Positions 9,866-22,535 of a stretch of 64,000 bases of DNA are shown here, piece after piece. The DNA is taken from positions 239,738,198 through 239,802,197 of the forward strand of contig NC_133649.1 of the NCBI RefSeq assembly GCF_009905375.1. The letters are read 5' to 3'. This stretch comes from Apium graveolens (taxonomy: Eukaryota > Streptophyta > Magnoliopsida > Apiales > Apiaceae). Position numbers and translations under genes: made by a program. Within the stretch, counting starts at the first letter, position 1; every line of letters starts with the position of its first letter. The notes under the pieces were generated by a model. It had not been told where the DNA came from, made no database searches, and was given only the letters and a program-made list of their open reading frames with translations.

Positions 9866-12800
9866 ATGGCCCAAAATGTTGCAAGAGCCTCTATTCCAGA
9901 GAAAGGAACCAACTATCTCACTTTTACTGATGCTAACCAAGCTCTTGACAGCTTCAAGGGGTTTGTAAAACTTTTGGCTAAGTATTATCTTGCAGGAGCT
10001 TTGACTGCAAATCCAATCATGTATCTAAATGTGTTACATGAATTCTGGACTACAGCAGTAGTGAGAACTGATATGAATGACAACTCTCTTTCTATGGTGG
10101 TGACATGCACAATTAGAGGCCAACTAATAAAATTTAATGACCAAGATGTGAATAGAGCTTTGGGGATGCCAATTGAGAACCTGGTGGAGGTGCTAACTCC
10201 TGATAAGCTAATTGAGTTTATGGACTTCATCAATTATGGTGGAAGTATCAACCTGTCAAGCTTAAACAGGACCAATCTAAGGAAGGAGTGGTCTTTCATC
10301 TTTGATTCAGTGGTAAGGGCATTTACTTGCACGAAGACAGGATATGACAACATTTCAAGTGTTGTGCAAAAGCTGGTGTATTCAATTGGCCACAACAGAC
10401 ACTTGAATATTGGTCTGTTGATCCTGAAAGAATTTGCAACCAGGCTAACAATGCCCTTGATAGCTAGAGGTAAGGAAATTTTCTTTCCTAAATTTATTAT
10501 GTCCACTTTAAATAATAAATTAGCAGACATACACTTATTGAATGAGATAGATAGTACATAAATAGGAAATTGTAAGCAAGTGTCTAAAATAATATTTGGT
10601 TCACTTACTACAAATAATAAGGTAAATGTAAGTCTAAAAATCACTCCATTCATGTTGGAGAGGTATAGGACTTACCCTTACCCTATGCCTGGCATGAGAT
10701 CTAACATACAATCTAGCACAGCTATGATCCCTGAACCTGTGGAAGTACAAGCACAGGAACACCAACAGGGATCTTCCCAAGCTGCAACCATTCTTTCAAA
10801 ACCTCTAGAAGCTAGGAAACCAACCACCTCATCTTCTCAAAAGGATGAGGTGAGTAAAAAGAAGAGAAATGGGGCAACATTAACTATTGTAACTGAGAGT
10901 GGTGAGGATATACCTGAAAAGAGTCACCTTTGGTCAAGAAATCTAAAAGGAGTAAGAAAACTGAGCTGACCACTCAAACCACCTCTGCATCCTCCCAACA
11001 GGATGCAGTTGTAAAAGCAACCAATAGTGAGTCTGCACAGCCTGCACAAGAAGCAATTCAAGTGTATGGTAGGAGAAATAAGAAAGGCACACACTGTAAG
11101 GACACATCTCTTGAAGCTCCCTCATCTATTCAGGAGGAGCTGCCAACACTCACAACTGAGCAACAATCTCTTATATCTAAAATTTCTTCTCTTCCAATTC
11201 CACTTGAATCCACTTCTCAAGTGCAACAAAAATTAAGTGACTTGGTTCTAGAAACCTTGCTCACCACCCAAACACCTTATTTAGATGGCGAGAGGCTACT
11301 AGCTGGTGTAGACCTTGATGGCACCATCACAAACATGGGGGATTCATCAATTTTCACTGAAGACCCCATGGAAACTCAAAATGCACCTTCATGTGCCAAT
11401 CAGTCTTCACAGACTATAAGGTTTGAGGGTAGTACTCCTGAGGGGGAGCTACCTAAATCCTCTCCAATTCAATTGGAGGTTCCTCATGTAGGGACAATTC
11501 CCCTCAAAACCCTAGCAGAGATTTCCTTGGCAGTTGATGCTAGGAGTACAATTTCCAATAATCCTGTCATAGGAGAGGAAAGTTTAGCACATTCAAGTGC
11601 CAGTGTGTTGCAAGACACAAAAGGGTTTGAGACTGGTGTACATGGCAGTAACCCAGTCAAATCCCCTCCAATTCAATTGGAGGTTCCCACACCTAGTGAG
11701 GAACAACAACTATCCATAACCACAGAGCAATCTGTGACTAAAACTGTGACTCCAGTCACAGGTGTTTCTGAACCATCTACTTCACAACCTCAACAACCTC
11801 ACATTCTCTCCCAGTGGTTGCAAGAATCTGGCTCTCAACCAACTTCTGTAGATGATCTACTAGTGGACCAGATTTCTGGACTGGCCAATATATCTCAACA
11901 TCTACTCACTTCTGATATGAGCAATCAAGACTATCAGGGCATCATGCTCACCTACAATGAAGATGTTGGAAAAAAGAAGGAGAAGATTGTAAATGATGAA
12001 GAACAGGATGGTAATGTGGATGCATGGCTATCCCAAGATTTTGTGTTGGAGATGGATCAAGTCTTGTCTAGATTCAGGGAAGAGTATGTTACAATCCTTG
12101 GAAGCAATGCAAAGGCCTTGACTCCACATGAAGTGTATGATATAGTCACAGAAGTGCACAAAGCTCAGCTCAAGGCTTTTCACCTTTTTGGTAAAGCTCT
12201 TGAAGTCAAATTGACTGGTCATGAAGACAGAATCAGGAAGATGGTAAGGGAACAAATGGATGAAATCATTCCCTCTCAAACTGAGATAAAAAATCAATTC
12301 AAAACCTTCTCTGAACAAATGTCTAGGTACTATCTCAGTGGGATTGATAAGAGTGTGAATTAACTCAAGGACTCTTTTGTAGCCTTGCACAATCAAGTTC
12401 AAAATCATATCACAAATTCCAATGACACAAGGTTGGAGTTAGATCAGATGCACACTGCAAGATACACTCCTTCTCCTTTAGTTATGGATGAGATTAACAA
12501 ATTTGTGCAACCTACATTTGGATCATCTACTGCTATCTCTACATCAAGCTCTCATCAACCTGCATCTACTTCAATAAAATCTACAGATTCAATCTCTCCA
12601 AGGCCAAGTCTTAGCACTGCAAGACTCCAACTCCTCTCTCACTGCACAAGTTCAAGCCTTAACTTCTCTAGTCAAGAGTCAACAGACTGACATCCAAACC
12701 CTAGTGGCCTCTCACAAGCATCTCCAAATGCAGAACTCAGTTGCTTTGGGAGCCATAATGAGAAAGCTCAATATTGCACTTCCTGCCTTACCTGAACAAA

Positions 12801-14604
12801 TTAGGCCAGAAATTCCAACTCCCCTACACATGCCTGTTTCCAAGACTAAGGGGGAGATTGAGGCTAGGATTGCACAATCTAAAGATGCTAAAAAGCCTGT
12901 TCAGATAGGGCAAAGCTCAAACACTTAACTTGATGTTGGTAAAGAAAGACTACTGAGAGCTGTAGAAGGACCTAGTCAAGATCAGGAATTCAAAGATCTT
13001 TTTGTAGCCCTAAGAGTGTCTCTTCAACACAATTACATGAACTGCAAGAAAGCCCTAGGCAAGAATATCAACTTTGTAAGAGCAGTGGTGGTGAAGATTG
13101 ACAACTATCTAGAGAAGAGGATTGTGATGAATATCAATGATGGTGGGGTAGATAGATGTCTTCAGGTTACTTTGGAATATCTTCAGACATTGAGAGCATC
13201 TGAATTGGATGTTATGATTGACAAAGTCCACCAAGTAATTCCTGAAGACACTCAACTTTTACATGAGTTTAAAAAGGCACAGGTAGCAACTTTTCCAGAA
13301 GCCAATTTATCTCCAAATAAGGAAATTTTTTATGTCTTCCCTTCCACCAAGCAAGGCAAGCATCTCTATATTCCTAAGCATTATATCAGATCAAACTTAA
13401 GGCTGCTCATGACTCTACAATCTAATTTGAAGATCAAGAAGAGCAAGACAGATGAGGATGTGGAGATGATTAAGATCTTGGAAAGATACCTTGTAGATTA
13501 TGAGAATATGTTGCCAGCTACTAAGTACAATCTAAGGAAAGATGAGGATGATGATGAGCAGAAAGATGATCAAAAACCTTCTGGCTCAAATCCAAGTCAA
13601 TCCAAGGCAACTAGAAGCAAGGACAAGAAGCAGGAGGAAAAGAAGAATGATGAGAAGAAGAAGGGTAGTGAAGGAGAACTAAAAAGGCATATGATGGCTC
13701 AGAACCACAACAATCCCTAAAAATCCAAACACAACTGGCTCAAACCTCATCTCAACCTTTAACATCAACTATCTCAAACATCAAACTACCTCAAACCTCA
13801 AAGCCAAAATTTCTATTCAAACAAACAGCTAACTCTTTCCTAAAAATTCCAATCACCACAAGCCAAACAAGTCTCAAGAAAATATCAACCCTACCTTTAA
13901 CCAAGCCTTCACTAAAAGTCAATTTTAAATCTGTTGGAAGAAAAACTAAGAAAGTCAAGTCTTCCGAAAAAGTTAAAGTCACTGAAAGGGTCATCTGGAA
14001 TTGTTTCAAGCAATCTGACTTCCTACCTTTAAATTTATGCATCTCAGATGAAGATCATTTTCAACAACTTGTTGAGGAAATAGTCAGAGTCTGGGTTGTA
14101 TCTCTTAGGGAAGTTATAATTTTCTATGAAGATAGTTCCTTCACCTTTCTTGGCACTGATCTAATAGACTCTCTCTCTCTCCCCCACAGAAATTAAGAGA
14201 ATAATAAGCTTGTTAAAAAAAAGGATACTTCCACAAGGGCATGGAGATCAGTTATAGCTGAGTGGTTGATTGAAAGGGAGGAAACAAATAAAAGAAATGA
14301 GACTGAAGCTGAAGAAAGAAGGAGGAAGTATGATGAAGAAATTGAGATGTTTATAAAAAGATCAAAAGAGCTAAAGGCCAAAGGAATGAGTAGGATCTCT
14401 AAAGATGGAAAATTTCTAAACATCAAAGCTGGTGGATTCTCAAGGTTTAGAATAGTTTTGCTAGAGAGTGGTTATCCCAAGGTAGCAAGACAAAGACTTA
14501 TAGAATCTCTAAGTGGAACACCTATAACAGAAGAACTTGAAGTTCTAGATCACTTGAAGGATCTACTTAGAGAAGAAGCTGACAAAAAAACTGTCTTTAC
14601 CTGA
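9866..14604 (+). pseudogene. E1 ORF3 (Sirevirus env-like/third ORF), very long, broken
   Basis: Third ORF after pol. The ATG at 9866 was chosen because it opens a 232-codon frame right after a CT-rich leader. The N-terminal ~230 residues form a compact domain (ALDSFKGFVKLLAKYYL, NRALGMPIENLVE, LNIGLLILKEFATRLTMPLIARG) of the kind annotated as the plant retrotransposon env-like or putative plant transposon protein. A long Ser/Thr/Gln/Pro-rich middle follows (10580-12030), then a helical, charged segment (about 12000-12350). Further blocks lie at 13016-13720 and 14266-14604, the last a KYDEEIEMF...LKDLLREEADKK region. Broken by stops at 10559, 12361 and 12688 and by several frameshifts. The span of about 4.7 kb is far longer than the roughly 600 residues of SIRE1 ORF3. 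I see no clear signal peptide or membrane helix, so env is only a label. Confidence 0.72.
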
Positions 14605-14719
14605 TACTTGTAACCATGGACCTTGTGATTCTTATGTTGTACAAAATTTATAATTCTTGTTAGATATATTTGTGATATCATGTCTAATATGATTTGTGTT
14701 TAGTTTTCAGATCTTACTT

Positions 14720-14835
14720 AACAGGACAAATCAGTACTTAACTGGAAATCAGTACTTATACTGAAGTCAGGACTTAAGATATCAGAACTTAAGTTGTCAG
14801 AACTTAAGTTATCAGGAGATATTTATCAGGAGATA
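14720..14835 (+). repeat. E2 LTR motif cluster (CAGTACTTA / CAGAACTTAAGTT)
   Basis: Six closely spaced related units: ATCAGTACTTA twice, GTCAGGACTTAAG, ATCAGAACTTAAG, GTCAGAACTTAAG, and ATCAGGAG. AACTTAAGTT is a perfect palindrome. The reverse complement AAGTTCTGAT is the motif scattered through the rest of E2. Confidence 0.85.
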
Positions 14836-15039
14836 ATATCAGGATTTAAGGAGACTTTTAGATAAGGAAGGCGGCTGATTAAAAGGAAAGAAGATCAAGA
14901 CAAACGCAAGAAGAGATATGTATGAAGAAGGAATTCTATGAAGAATAGAATATTTTGAAGAAAAGATAACTGATTGATATATTTTAGGAAGCAGAATTAT
15001 ATTCAATATCAATTAAAAGATTATCTTGTAACTGTGTAG

Positions 15040-15047
15040 TATATAAA
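15040..15047 (+). promoter_or_regulatory. TATA-like box of E2 LTR
   Basis: TATATAAA downstream of the motif cluster, about 230 bases before the LTR end. Confidence 0.5.
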
Positions 15048-15279
15048 CACAAACATAGGGTTTACACTATATGTGTTATCGAAATCGAGATTATTGTTCT
15101 TTGTAACCCTAGCAGCTCTCGTGATAATTTGTTCATCACTGAGAGAGGACAGTTCCATATTGTAACAGAGTTTATTGTGTTGAATAAAATCTGTGTTAAG
15201 TTACTTGTGTTCTTAATTCGATTTGATTGTAGTAAACACTGTATTCAACCCCCTTCTACAGTGTGTGTGACCTAACAAG

Positions 15280-15291
15280 TGGTATCAGAGC
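15280..15291 (+). other. E2 primer binding site (initiator Met tRNA)
   Basis: TGGTATCAGAGC two bases after the LTR end, the exact consensus for plant elements primed by initiator Met tRNA. Confidence 0.95.
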
Positions 15292-15333
15292 AATCTGTTA
15301 ACACACAAACAGTTTAAGATCCAAAAATCAATC

Positions 15334-17655
15334 ATGTCTGAAGAAACACAAACTCCAACCAAGCCCACCAAAACTGAAGAACCTCCAAAGACTCAAATCC
15401 ATAATCGATATGAGACTATTAGGGTTCCCATACTGAAACCATCTGAATATCCCATATGGAAGGTGAGGATGTCTATGTTTCTGGAAGCTATAGATCCAGA
15501 ATACCTTGACAGAATCAATGAAGGACCACATAAGCCTACCAAGCTCTCTGTTGTAGTTGTAGATCAGCCAGCACAGACAATACCAAAGGAGAAAAGTGAA
15601 TATACAGCTGAAGATATCTCATCTATTGCTAAGGATGCAAAGGTACGACATTTGATGCATAGTGCCATTGATAATGTCATGTCAAATAGGGTAATCAACT
15701 GCAAGACTGCAAAGGAGATATGGGATGCCTTGGAAATAAGATGTCAGGGAACTGATTCAATTAAGAAGAACAGGAGGACTATACTCACTCAAGAGTATGA
15801 GCACTTTGACTCAAAACCTGATGAGTTATTAACTGGATTATATGACAGATTTGTCAAACTCTTGAATGATCTGTCACTGATGGACAAGGAATATGAACTT
15901 GAAGATTCAAATCTTAAATTCCTGTTAGCTCTTCCTGAAAGTTGGGATTTGAAGGCCACCACTATAAGAGACAACTATGTTCTTGATGAAACAACTCTTG
16001 ATGAAATTTATGGGATGCTCAAGACTCATGAACTTGAGATGGAACAAAGCAAGAGGAATGGAAGAAAGTCAAGGACAATTGCTCTTAAGGATGGGGATGA
16101 TGTCCCCAAAGTAGCTTCCTCAAAAAAAGGCAAGGGAGAAGCTCTCATCATAAAGTCTGATACTGAGTCATCAAGCTCTGATAGTGATGATGACTCAGAA
16201 ACTGAAAGCTTACCTGAGATGGATCCTGATGAAGAGATGATGATGCCGTGTGCTCTTATAGTGAAAGGAATCACAAGGATTGCATACAGGAAATTCAGAA
16301 AAGGAAAGAAGTTTTCCAGGAAAGGTGCCAGTTCTGATAAGAAAGGTTTCAGAAAATCTGAAGGCAAAAGAGGAAAGTCCGACAGAGGAGATTACTCAAA
16401 TATCAAATGCTACAACTGTGGTGAGAAAGGCCATATATCTCCTGATTGCAAGAAAGTGAAGAGTGATAAAGGCAAGGCACTTGTCACAAAGAAGAAAAGC
16501 TAGACAAACACTTCAGATTCTGAAAGTGAGGTGAACTATGCCTTGATGGCAAATGCTGATAGCAGTTCTGAAGCTGCTGAGTTAAAGGTACCTCAAACAA
16601 CTTATGCTTTTCATACTGATGATATTACTGAGTTGAGAAGATATCTTAAAATCATGTTCATTAGTTATAGAGATCAAACTTTAACATGTGAAAGATTAAC
16701 TTCTGAAAATCTTGCTTATAAAAAGAGGAATGATTATTTAGAAAAAGAGTTAGGTATGTTCCATCAAACTCCAAAAGATAGAGATGATGCTTTCTATGTT
16801 AGAGATGAAGTGCTTAAAATGAATGAATCTCTAAAAACTGAGTTAAAAGGAAAGAGAGATTATCAGGACTTGGACTAACTCTGGCAGAACAACTCAAAAT
16901 TTGTTAAGTAGTGGAAACTGGAAAGAGGGCTTAAGTTATGGAGATGATAAGAATGATAAAGGAACTGTAGAAATTGACCCTATAGTTGTTAAAAAAAGCC
17001 AAAGGTAAATCCTGTTAAGTTTGTAGCTGTAAAGTCTGATATTGATAAATCAGAAGTTAAAGAGAAATTAACTTCTGACAAACCAAAATAGGATAAGCCA
17101 ACTGAAGTAAACATAGGCTTAATGACAAAGAAGCAGCTTAAGCATAAGCTGAAAGATGTTAAGAATGTAAACAAGGTAAAGCCACCTAGAAAAAATAGGA
17201 ATGGAAAGGTAGGTATGAATAAAAGCAATGATTATAAGCATGTTCCTAATGCTCCTAGAAAGAAATATTATAACTGTGGAAATTCTAACCATCTAGCTTC
17301 TTTTTACAGGAAAAATAAGAACATAAACTCCTTATCTTCAAAATCAGGAGTTAAGAGTCAGTCTGTTAGATATAGGCCACAAAATCCTTGTTTTCATTGT
17401 GGTAGTTTATGGCATTCCATTTATACTTGTAAGGAATATCATAGTTTGTACTATGATTATTATCAAATAAAACCTTCTTTAAAGAAAGTTAGCATCATTC
17501 CTTCTAGTGTAAGTTCTGATGCAAAGTCTGATATTGCAAATTCTGATAAGAAAACTGTTAACATAAATTATGATGCTAAATCCGCTGCAAATGTTAACAA
17601 ACTTAATAAGGCCAAAGGATCCAAGCAAGTCTGGGTCCTTAAAACTAATCATTAG
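15334..17655 (+). pseudogene. gag: E2 gag, broken
   Basis: The ATG at 15334 is the first after the PBS and opens 389 codons, with the Copia gag helical domain (about residues 25-240; landmarks YPIWKVRMSMFLEA, IWDALEIRCQGT, YGMLKTHELEM), an acidic Ser/Asp linker, a Lys-rich segment and one good CX2CX4HX4C knuckle (CYNCGEKGHISPDC). A TAG at 16501 interrupts the frame, which then continues to 16878 with a coiled-coil-like part. After a frameshift, 17122-17655 holds a damaged knuckle (YYNCGNSNHLASFY, outer Cys lost) and an intact one (CFHCGSLWHSIYTC). Gag ends with the TAG at 17653. Confidence 0.9.
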
Positions 17656-17668
17656 TGGTCTTTGTGAT

Positions 17669-20600
17669 TGCAGGGCAACAGGAAAAACATCCTAGTTCTG
17701 GACAGTGGATGTTCTGGACATATGACTGGAAATAAAGCCCTGCTATCAGACTTTGTAGAGAAAGCTGGCCCAGGTGTTTCTTATGGAGATGGAAATATGG
17801 GAAAAAATCTGGGATATGGCAATATCAATCTTGGGAATGTCATCATTGAAAAAGTAGCTCTAGTCTCAGAACTTAAACATAATTTGCTGAGTGTTAGTCA
17901 AATCTGTGACAGAGGTTATCATGTGGATTTCTTTGAAGAACACTGTGAAGTTGTTATCAAATCTAAAGGCAAAGTTGTTTTGAAAGGATACATGCATGGT
18001 AACATTTATGAAGCCAAGCTTTCAACAAGTTCTGATGGTTCTGCAATTTGTCTGTTAAGTAGAGCATCAATTGAAGAAAGCTGGAATTGGCACAAGAAAC
18101 TCTCTCATTTAAATTTCAACAATATAAATGAACTAGTCAAGAAAGATCTTGTGAGAGGACTGCCAAAATCAGTATTTGCTCCTGATGGCCTTTGTGATTC
18201 ATGTCAGAAGGCAAAACAAAGAAAATCTTCATTTAAGAGCAAGACTGAATCATCAATTCTTGAGCCTTATCACCTACTACATGTTGATCTATTTGGTCCA
18301 GTGAATGTCATATCTATTGCAAAGAAGAAATATGTTATGGTCATAGTGGATGAGTTCACCAGATACACATGGGTGTATTTCTTGCACACAAAAAGTGAAA
18401 CTGCATCTATCCTGATTGATCATGTCAAACAACTGGATAAATTGGTCAAAGACTCTGTGAAAATCATAAGAAGTGATAATGGCACTGAGTTCAAGAATTT
18501 GATTATGGAAGAGTACTGCAAAGACCATGGAATAAAGCAGGAATTCTCTGCTCTTGGTACTCCACAGCAAAATGGAGTTGTTGAAAGAAAGAATAGAACT
18601 CTTATTGAAGCTGCATGATCTATGCTTGATGAAGCAAAGTTACCAACCTATTTTTGGGCTGAAGCTATGCAGACTGCTTGTTTTACTCAGAATGCAACAC
18701 TTATCAACAAGCATGGAAAGACACCATATGAGATGGTGAAGAAAAAGAAGCCAAATCTGAAGTTTTTTCATGTATTTGGATGCAAGTGTTTTATTCTTAA
18801 GACTCATCCTTAACAGCTATCCAAATTTGATCTAAAAGCTGATGAAGGAATCTTTGTTGGATATCCACTTTCCACAAAAGCCTTCAGAGTCTACAATTTA
18901 AGAACGAGGGTTGTCATGGAATCTGTCAATGTCTCTTTTGATGATAAGAAGATTACTGGACTTGAAGATTTCAATGATCATGATCACCTGAGATTTGAGA
19001 ATGAAGTTTTAAATTCTGATTCTGTAAATCCTGATAGTCTAAATCCTGACAGTCAAAATCCTGATATTGCAAACTCTGATGGATTAAACTCAGATGTTAT
19101 TGAAACTGTGGTGATTATGCCAAAGGAAAATGCACCTGTGCAGGGGGAGCTTATAGAAGATCCAACCACATCTCAAGAAGCATCAGAATCTAGAACAGGC
19201 TCTTCAAGTTCTGATTCATCAAGTTTTGATGAGCCAAGTTCTGATAATTCCGGAAACTCAAGTTCTGATAATTCTGGAAACTCAAAATCTGAAGGATCCA
19301 ACTCAGAGAGCATAATTTTAGGGGGAGCATCAGAAAATATTGATGGAGACAACATGGATCATGGGGGAGCATCCAGTTCTAGAGATAACCTTCCATCTAC
19401 AAGGAAGTAGAATAAAGCACATACACCTGACTTAATAATTGGAAATCCTGATGCAGGTGTCAGAACTAGAACAACTACATCAAATGAATGTCTCTATCAC
19501 TCTTTTCTTTCTCAGACTGAACCAAAGAAAGTGGAAGAAGCTCTTCAAGATGCTGATTGGGTGCAAGCAATACAGGAAGAGTTAAATGAATTTGAAAGAA
19601 ATTAAGTCTGGACCCTAGTGCCAAGACCAAAGAACATGTCTATTGTTGGTACAAAGTGGGTCTTCAGAAACAAAATTGACAGTGATGGCATAATTACAAG
19701 GAATAAAGCAAGGCTGGTTGCAAAATGATACTCTCAACAGGAGGGAATTGATTATGATGAAATATTTGTACCAGTTGCTAGATTGGAGGCCATAAGAATA
19801 TTTTTTGGCTTATGCTGCTCACAAGAAGTTTAGAGTCTTTCAAATAGATGTAAAAAGTGCTTTTATTAATGGAGAATTAGAAGAAGAAGTATATGTTGAA
19901 CAACCTTCAGGTTTTGTAGATTCAAAATTTCCTCATCATGTCTACAGACTTGATAAAGCACTTTATGGCCTTAAGCAAGCTCCAAGAGCATGGTATGAGA
20001 CATTAGCTCAGTTTCTTCTGGAAAGTGGATTTAACAGAGGGACTATTGACAAAACATTTTTCTATCTCAACCATGGAAAGGACTTACTTTTGGTGCAGAT
20101 ATATGTTGATGATATTATTTTTGGTTCTACAAATGACAAACTTTGTAAAAGGTTTGCCAAGCTAATGGACTCAAGATATCAAATGAGTATGATGGGAGAA
20201 CTTAGCTATTTTCTGGGTCTTCAAGTCAAGCAGAATGAAGAAATAACTTTTATTTGTCAATCTAAGTACACCAGAAATTTGTTGAAGAAATTTGGAATGC
20301 AAGATTGTTCAAGTGCATCCACTCCTATGGCCACTGCAACAAAATTGGATAAAGATACTGGTAAATCAGTAGATATTACTGATTACAGAGGTATGATTGG
20401 CTCACTACTCTATCTAACTGCAAGTAGACCTGATATCATGTATGCTACCTGTCTTTGTGCAAGATTTCAAGAAGATCTAAGAGAACCTCACTTAACAGCT
20501 GTGAAAAGAATTTTCAAGTACCTTAAGGGTACAACTGATCTGGGATTGTGGTATCCTAGAGAATTAGACTTTAAGCTAATAGGTTACTCAGATGCATATT

Positions 20601-21058
20601 TTGCAGGATGTAAAATTGACAGGAAAAGCACAAGTGGAAGCTGCCAATTTCTTGGAGGCAGATTGGTTTCTTGATTTAGCAAGAAACAGAAGTCAATTTC
20701 TACATCAACTACAGAAGCAGAGTACATTGCTGCAGGAAGTTGTTGTGCACAGATTCTTTGGATGAAGAATCAGTTACTGGATTATGGGTTAACATATTCT
20801 AAAATCCCTATTTACTGTGATAATCAAAGTGCAATTGTTATAACAGGTAATCCAGTTCAACACTCAATGACAAAGCACATCAGCATTAGGTACCACTTCA
20901 TAAGGGAACATGTGGATGAAGGTACAGTGGAATTGCATTTTGTTCCAACAGATCAACAACTAACAGATATCTTCATAAAACCACTGTGTGAAGCTACTTT
21001 TACAAGATTTGTAAATGAACTTGGAATGGTTTCAGGTTCTTTCTCTAAATCTGCTTAG
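17669..21058 (+). pseudogene. pol: E2 pol: protease, integrase, RT, RNase H, broken
   Basis: The frame opens at TTG CAG GGC (TGCAGGG at 17669), 13 bases after the gag stop, with no ATG. Protease LDSGCSGHMTGN about 17698. Pre-integrase WHKKLSH...CDSCQKAK about 18089. The integrase core keeps all three acidic residues (VDLFGPV, RSDNGTEF, VVERKN). RT: LVAK then a stop where GYSQ is expected, [27 protein letters not shown] (about 20104). RNase H runs to 21058 (AEAEYIAAGSCCA, CDNQSA, LTDIFIKPL). Stops at 18616, 18811, 19408, 19603, 19727 and 20672, and a one-base insertion in a T-run near 19800. Several stops are one C-to-T or G-to-A change from the usual codon. Confidence 0.92.
19016..19290 (+). 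repeat. E2 integrase-RT linker with in-frame motif repeats
   Basis: The linker between integrase and RT is built from repeats of AATCCTGATA, AAGTTCTGAT and AATTCTGG. Exact AAGTTCTGAT occurs at 19206, 19236 and 19260. They are read in frame as NPDS/NSD/SSD repeats, giving a low-complexity Asn/Ser/Asp tract. Confidence 0.85.
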
Positions 21059-22535
21059 TTTATGTTCTGATACATCAGACTTTATGATCAGTATTTACAG
21101 ATATTACTATCTTTGTGTATTCTGTGCTTAATTTGAAATTTTCTAAGTACTGATTGTTGTCTGATGTGAATTTCTAAACTCTGATAGTGATATGAATGTT
21201 TCTATGACTATTCAATCCAATGAGGATAACTGTGCTAGATCCTGACCTAGTAGTCTTTAATATACTAAAGATCCCATGTATGAAGTAATTGTTTATGTGG
21301 AAATCTTTTAACACAAGCAAATTCTGATACTGAGCTTAGTTGAAGTTTACTTTGTGTATCTTATTACTAAGTCAAAAACTAGAATAGTGCTTCTTATCTA
21401 TTAAGTTCTGATGTTAGTAAATCTGATGGATGTACTAAGTGCTGATAAGCCTCACTTATCAAAAGAAAAAGAAAAAGAAAATAAATAAGTGTCAGGTACT
21501 CCTATGAGATCTAGAGTAAAAATGTGGAAGGGAAGACCCAAGTGCATTGCTGGTATTAAGTAATATACATTAGAAAAGCATAATAAAATTTTCTTGGTGA
21601 CTTTTCACATTCTCTGATTACTGGAGAAATACTCTGATAACAACATAAATTCTAATAAGCAGTCATGACTCACTTACACTGAGAAGCCACTGTAAAATGG
21701 AATTTCAAAAGATGCATAAAATGAGCACAAAACAGTTGAGGTGGACTCATGCATGAACTCATTCTATAGTAGACTTCAGAATAATGACAAATTTTGAGTA
21801 AAGTTCTTAGTTATGCCTTATTTCTAAGATGTACTGAAGTGAATCAGACTTTACTCTTTGTCTGATAATTAGCTTAATGCACACACATACACTCCATATG
21901 AATGATGAAAATTACTGTGGTGATAAATATTATTTTAGATGAACAGTTTAAGTGTCAGTTGCATAAATTCTGAGGACAAGTTCTAATGGAAGTTCTGATG
22001 ATTAAGTTCTGATGTACCCATATCAGTATTTGTGTGAAGAATTACAGGAATAAACAATCACTTTTCGAGTAAAGAAGCCATATTCTGATGACTTTTAAAT
22101 CCTGATAATAATCAAGTTTTGATGCTGACGTGGCAGTATTTATCTACTTGATTTATTTTTAGTCATTACTTGAACGGTCATATTTTTACAGAATATTGGT
22201 TTATGTGAGATAAAGCAGTCATAATCATTTGTTTAGTGGGAACAGTTTTTTTAAAAACTGAACGTGCAATGCAATTATTACTCATTTATCATGCCCATTA
22301 ACTTTTGCCTTAACTGCTACATGCTTGACAGGTGTAAAGGTCTGTTCCACTTCTCATTAATTGTTGTAACGTGGGTTGTCTAAGTAAAAGAGATAAAATA
22401 TTTTCAAATCTTTTATTCATATTTTTATTCTATTAACTCTCTCTCTTTTCTTATTATCTCACATTTTCTGACAGTTCACTATACAGACATTTCATCAAAC
22501 ACCTTTCAGGCAAACAAGATTCTCACTTATTTTTT
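21059..22535 (+). promoter_or_regulatory. E2 pol-ORF3 spacer with motif copies and CT-rich leader
   Basis: Nearly 1.5 kb without a credible gene. It is dense in CTGATA/TTCTGAT strings, with exact AAGTTCTGAT at 21403, 21990 and 22004. The last 150 bases look like a promoter and leader: ACGTGGG near 22369, an AT-rich GATAAAATA near 22391, a CT-rich run at 22437-22455, then the ORF3 ATG at 22536. This parallels the E1 spacer, though the TATA is less clear. Confidence 0.45.

Larger units (their letters stand above)
14658..15277 (+). repeat. E2 5' LTR
   Basis: 620 bases, TGTTAGAT...ACCTAACA, directly followed by the PBS. It carries ATCAGAACTTAAGTT-type repeats at 14720-14830, a TATA-like box (TATATAAA, 15040-15047), and ATTCAACCCCCTTCTAC near the right end (about 15242), the C-run shared with E1 and E3. 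Confidence 0.95.
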
